Part shown: positions 50,264 to 51,320 of the stretch, piece by piece
How the letters are laid out: each line of letters starts with the position of its first letter
How positions within the stretch are numbered: the first letter of the stretch is position 1
DNA from: an uncultured Pseudomonadota bacterium
GTDB taxonomy: Bacteria > Pseudomonadota > Gammaproteobacteria > Steroidobacterales > Steroidobacteraceae
Assembly (NCBI GenBank): GCA_902826635.1
Contig: CADEFQ010000010.1
Coordinates: 6,607 to 57,926, forward strand
DNA length: 51,320 bases
Reading direction: 5' to 3'
Made by a program: the position numbers and the translations under genes
Notes under the pieces: generated by a model
The model's database searches: none
Seen by the model: only the letters and a program-made list of their open reading frames with translations
Told to the model about the DNA's origin: nothing

Positions 50264-51099
50264 GCGTGGCCCCGCTATTTGGACTCGTGCTCGCCGGCGG
50301 GCGCAGCACCCGCATGAAGCGCGACAAGGCAGCCCTCGCCTACCAAGGCGCAACACAGCTCGAGCGCGCCTGGCAGCTGCTCGAACCGTGGACCGCGCAA
50401 CGGTTCATCTCGGTACGCGCGGATCAATCGGGCGACACCCTGCGCGCACGATATCCGCAGATTCGCGATACGTTGCCTGACGCCGGCCCCGCGGCCGGCA
50501 TTCTTGCGGCATTCGACGCCCACCCCGGGGCTGCCTGGCTCGTGCTCGCCTGCGACCTGCCGTTTCTCGGCCGTGAAACCCTCGCGCATCTCGTCGCGCG
50601 GCGTGATCCTGCGCGCATTGCCACAACCTATCGCAGCGCCCACGATGGCCTGCCCGAGCCGCTGTGCGCGATCTGGGAGCCGGCGAGCCGTGCGCCGCTG
50701 GCCGCGACGGTGACGAGCGGCCGCAGTTGCCCGCGCAAGTTCCTGATCGGCGCCGAGCCGGTGCTGCTCGAACCGCTCGATCCGGTGGCGCTCGACAACG
50801 TGAACGCGACGCACGAGTATTGGTCGGCCATGGATACGATCAACGCCACCCCCGCACCGCTGCGCATCCGCGTGCAGTATTTCGCGCTGCTCCGCGAACA
50901 GGCTGGCCGCAGCGAGGAAACGCTCGAAACGCGCGCACGCACGCCGCGCGATCTCTATGACGAACTGCGCGCCCGCTATCCCTTCAGCTTGCCGCCCGAC
51001 CTGCTGCGGGTCGCCGTGAACGCGGAATTCGGTGACTGGGCGCAGCCGCTCGCCGACGGCGACGCGGTCGTGTTCATCCCGCCCGTCGCAGGCGGCTGA
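50260..51099 (+). CDS. mobA-moaD: MobA-MoaD fusion protein
   Basis: One 279-residue reading frame covers two Moco enzymes. Residues 1 to about 193 are MobA, the guanylyltransferase that makes molybdopterin guanine dinucleotide: LAGGRSTRMKRDKAAL (11-26), LPDAGPAAGILAAFDAHP, CDLPFLGRETLAHLV with metal-binding Asp99, and the DNVNATHEY end (179-187). The usual RMGxDK is RMKRDK here. Residues 200-279 are MoaD, the small subunit of molybdopterin synthase: RVQYFALLREQAGRSEETL, ending DAVVFIPPVAGG with the terminal Gly-Gly that becomes the thiocarboxylate. The short linker (191-199, MDTINATPAP-like) joins them. The free C-terminus keeps MoaD chemistry possible. It overlaps moaC by 4 bp and lies 12 nt before moaE. 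Confidence 0.9.
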   Translation: MSVAPLFGLVLAGGRSTRMKRDKAALAYQGATQLERAWQLLEPWTAQRFISVRADQSGDTLRARYPQIRDTLPDAGPAAGILAAFDAHPGAAWLVLACDLPFLGRETLAHLVARRDPARIATTYRSAHDGLPEPLCAIWEPASRAPLAATVTSGRSCPRKFLIGAEPVLLEPLDPVALDNVNATHEYWSAMDTINATPAPLRIRVQYFALLREQAGRSEETLETRARTPRDLYDELRARYPFSLPPDLLRVAVNAEFGDWAQPLADGDAVVFIPPVAGG

Positions 51100-51111
51100 G
51101 CGCGGCGCGCC

Positions 51112-51320
51112 ATGTCGCGGTTCCGGTTCACGAAAACGCCGATCGACGCGGCGGCCGCGCGCGCCGCACTCGCGGGTCCGGCATTCGGCGGCTACGCCGC
51201 CTTCGAAGGCTGGGTGCGGGACCACAACGAAGGCCAACAGGTCGAGCATCTCGAATACGAGACGTTCGAACCGCTCGCGCTGCGCGAAGGCGAGCGCATT
51301 CTCGCCGAGGCCTGCGCGCG
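51112..51320 (+). CDS. moaE: Molybdopterin synthase catalytic subunit MoaE (partial)
   Basis: The first 69 codons of a protein cut by the right edge. It reads FGGYAAFEGWVRDHNEGQ followed by EHLEYETFEPLALREGERIL, the typical MoaE N-terminus with the GWVRDHNEG loop and the LEYE strand. MoaE and MoaD together convert cyclic pyranopterin monophosphate to molybdopterin. It starts at ATG 51112, 12 nt after the mobA-moaD stop, as expected for a moaD-moaE pair. The catalytic lysines lie beyond the edge. Confidence 0.93.
   Translation, partial: MSRFRFTKTPIDAAAARAALAGPAFGGYAAFEGWVRDHNEGQQVEHLEYETFEPLALREGERILAEACA

Noticed and set aside
1..51320. CRISPR arrays, insertion sequences, integrases, phage genes or a replication origin
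   Set aside because: None seen: no spaced direct-repeat array, no transposase or integrase motif, and no DnaA-box cluster noticed.

Overview
The window is a compact, high-GC (roughly two-thirds G+C by eye) bacterial chromosome segment, almost fully coding on both strands. The gene set points to a Gram-negative gammaproteobacterium of the Xanthomonadales/Nevskiales/Steroidobacterales type: TonB-dependent receptors, a 180-kDa NAD-glutamate dehydrogenase, an UrcA-family protein, an RraB-like protein, ETF-quinone oxidoreductase and a lone 4-hydroxyphenylpyruvate dioxygenase. That placement is an inference from family content. I see no transposase, integrase, CRISPR array or replication origin.

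Layout. (1) 1-1160: left edge with the first codons of a secreted RHS/SpvB-like protein and a TonB-C-like protein, both on the minus strand, then a 330-bp gene-free stretch. (2) 1162-7478: a plus-strand catabolic run of enoyl-CoA hydratase (methylglutaconyl-CoA hydratase-like), a type II 3-hydroxyacyl-CoA dehydrogenase, ETF-QO, acetoacetyl-CoA synthetase and the ATPase ZapE. The first four fit branched-chain amino acid and ketone-body oxidation feeding the quinone pool. (3) 7475-9060: hpd and a MarR regulator, divergent around a perfect palindrome that abuts a consensus -10. (4) 9079-18290: NAD-GDH, a family 2 glycosyltransferase, phosphoglycerate mutase and a large TonB receptor ending at a strong terminator. 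(5) 18370-24904: a tightly packed minus-strand run headed by a TPP riboswitch. Its first four genes form a thiamin scavenging set (outer-membrane receptor, YkoF-like thiamin-binding protein, PnuT permease, thiamin kinase-like enzyme). Ferredoxin, enoyl-CoA hydratase/isomerase, MDR reductase and RraB follow with almost no spacing.

(6) 24923-37680: PhzF, Rieske protein, gamma-carbonic anhydrase, LysR, a possible 26-residue membrane peptide, a beta-propeller with a histone-H1-like tail, an OprB-type porin, a four-gene overlapping operon (MBL hydrolase, ModF-like ATPase, degenerate beta-lactamase-like lipoprotein, MFS pump), an SDR, and a TPR-diguanylate cyclase. (7) 37666-44586: a membrane winged-helix/TPR regulator divergent from urcA with three 22-bp-phased repeats between them; the oxidative pentose-phosphate genes gnd, pgl and zwf; and an SDR with a signal peptide. 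(8) 44612-47443: tRNA-Arg(UCG), a duplicated periplasmic Cys protein, a Cys4 winged-helix regulator divergent from a His-rich periplasmic helical protein, and a small secreted protein. (9) 47457-51320: molybdenum-cofactor genes moeA, moaA, moaC, a mobA-moaD fusion and the start of moaE.

The items most worth following up are the MobA-MoaD fusion, the thiamin salvage operon with its SD-sequestering riboswitch, the 22-bp-phased repeats near urcA, the Cys4 regulator with its divergent His-rich target, the propeller with a lysine-rich tail, and the small membrane ORF beside a LysR box. No wholly new multi-gene system is evident.
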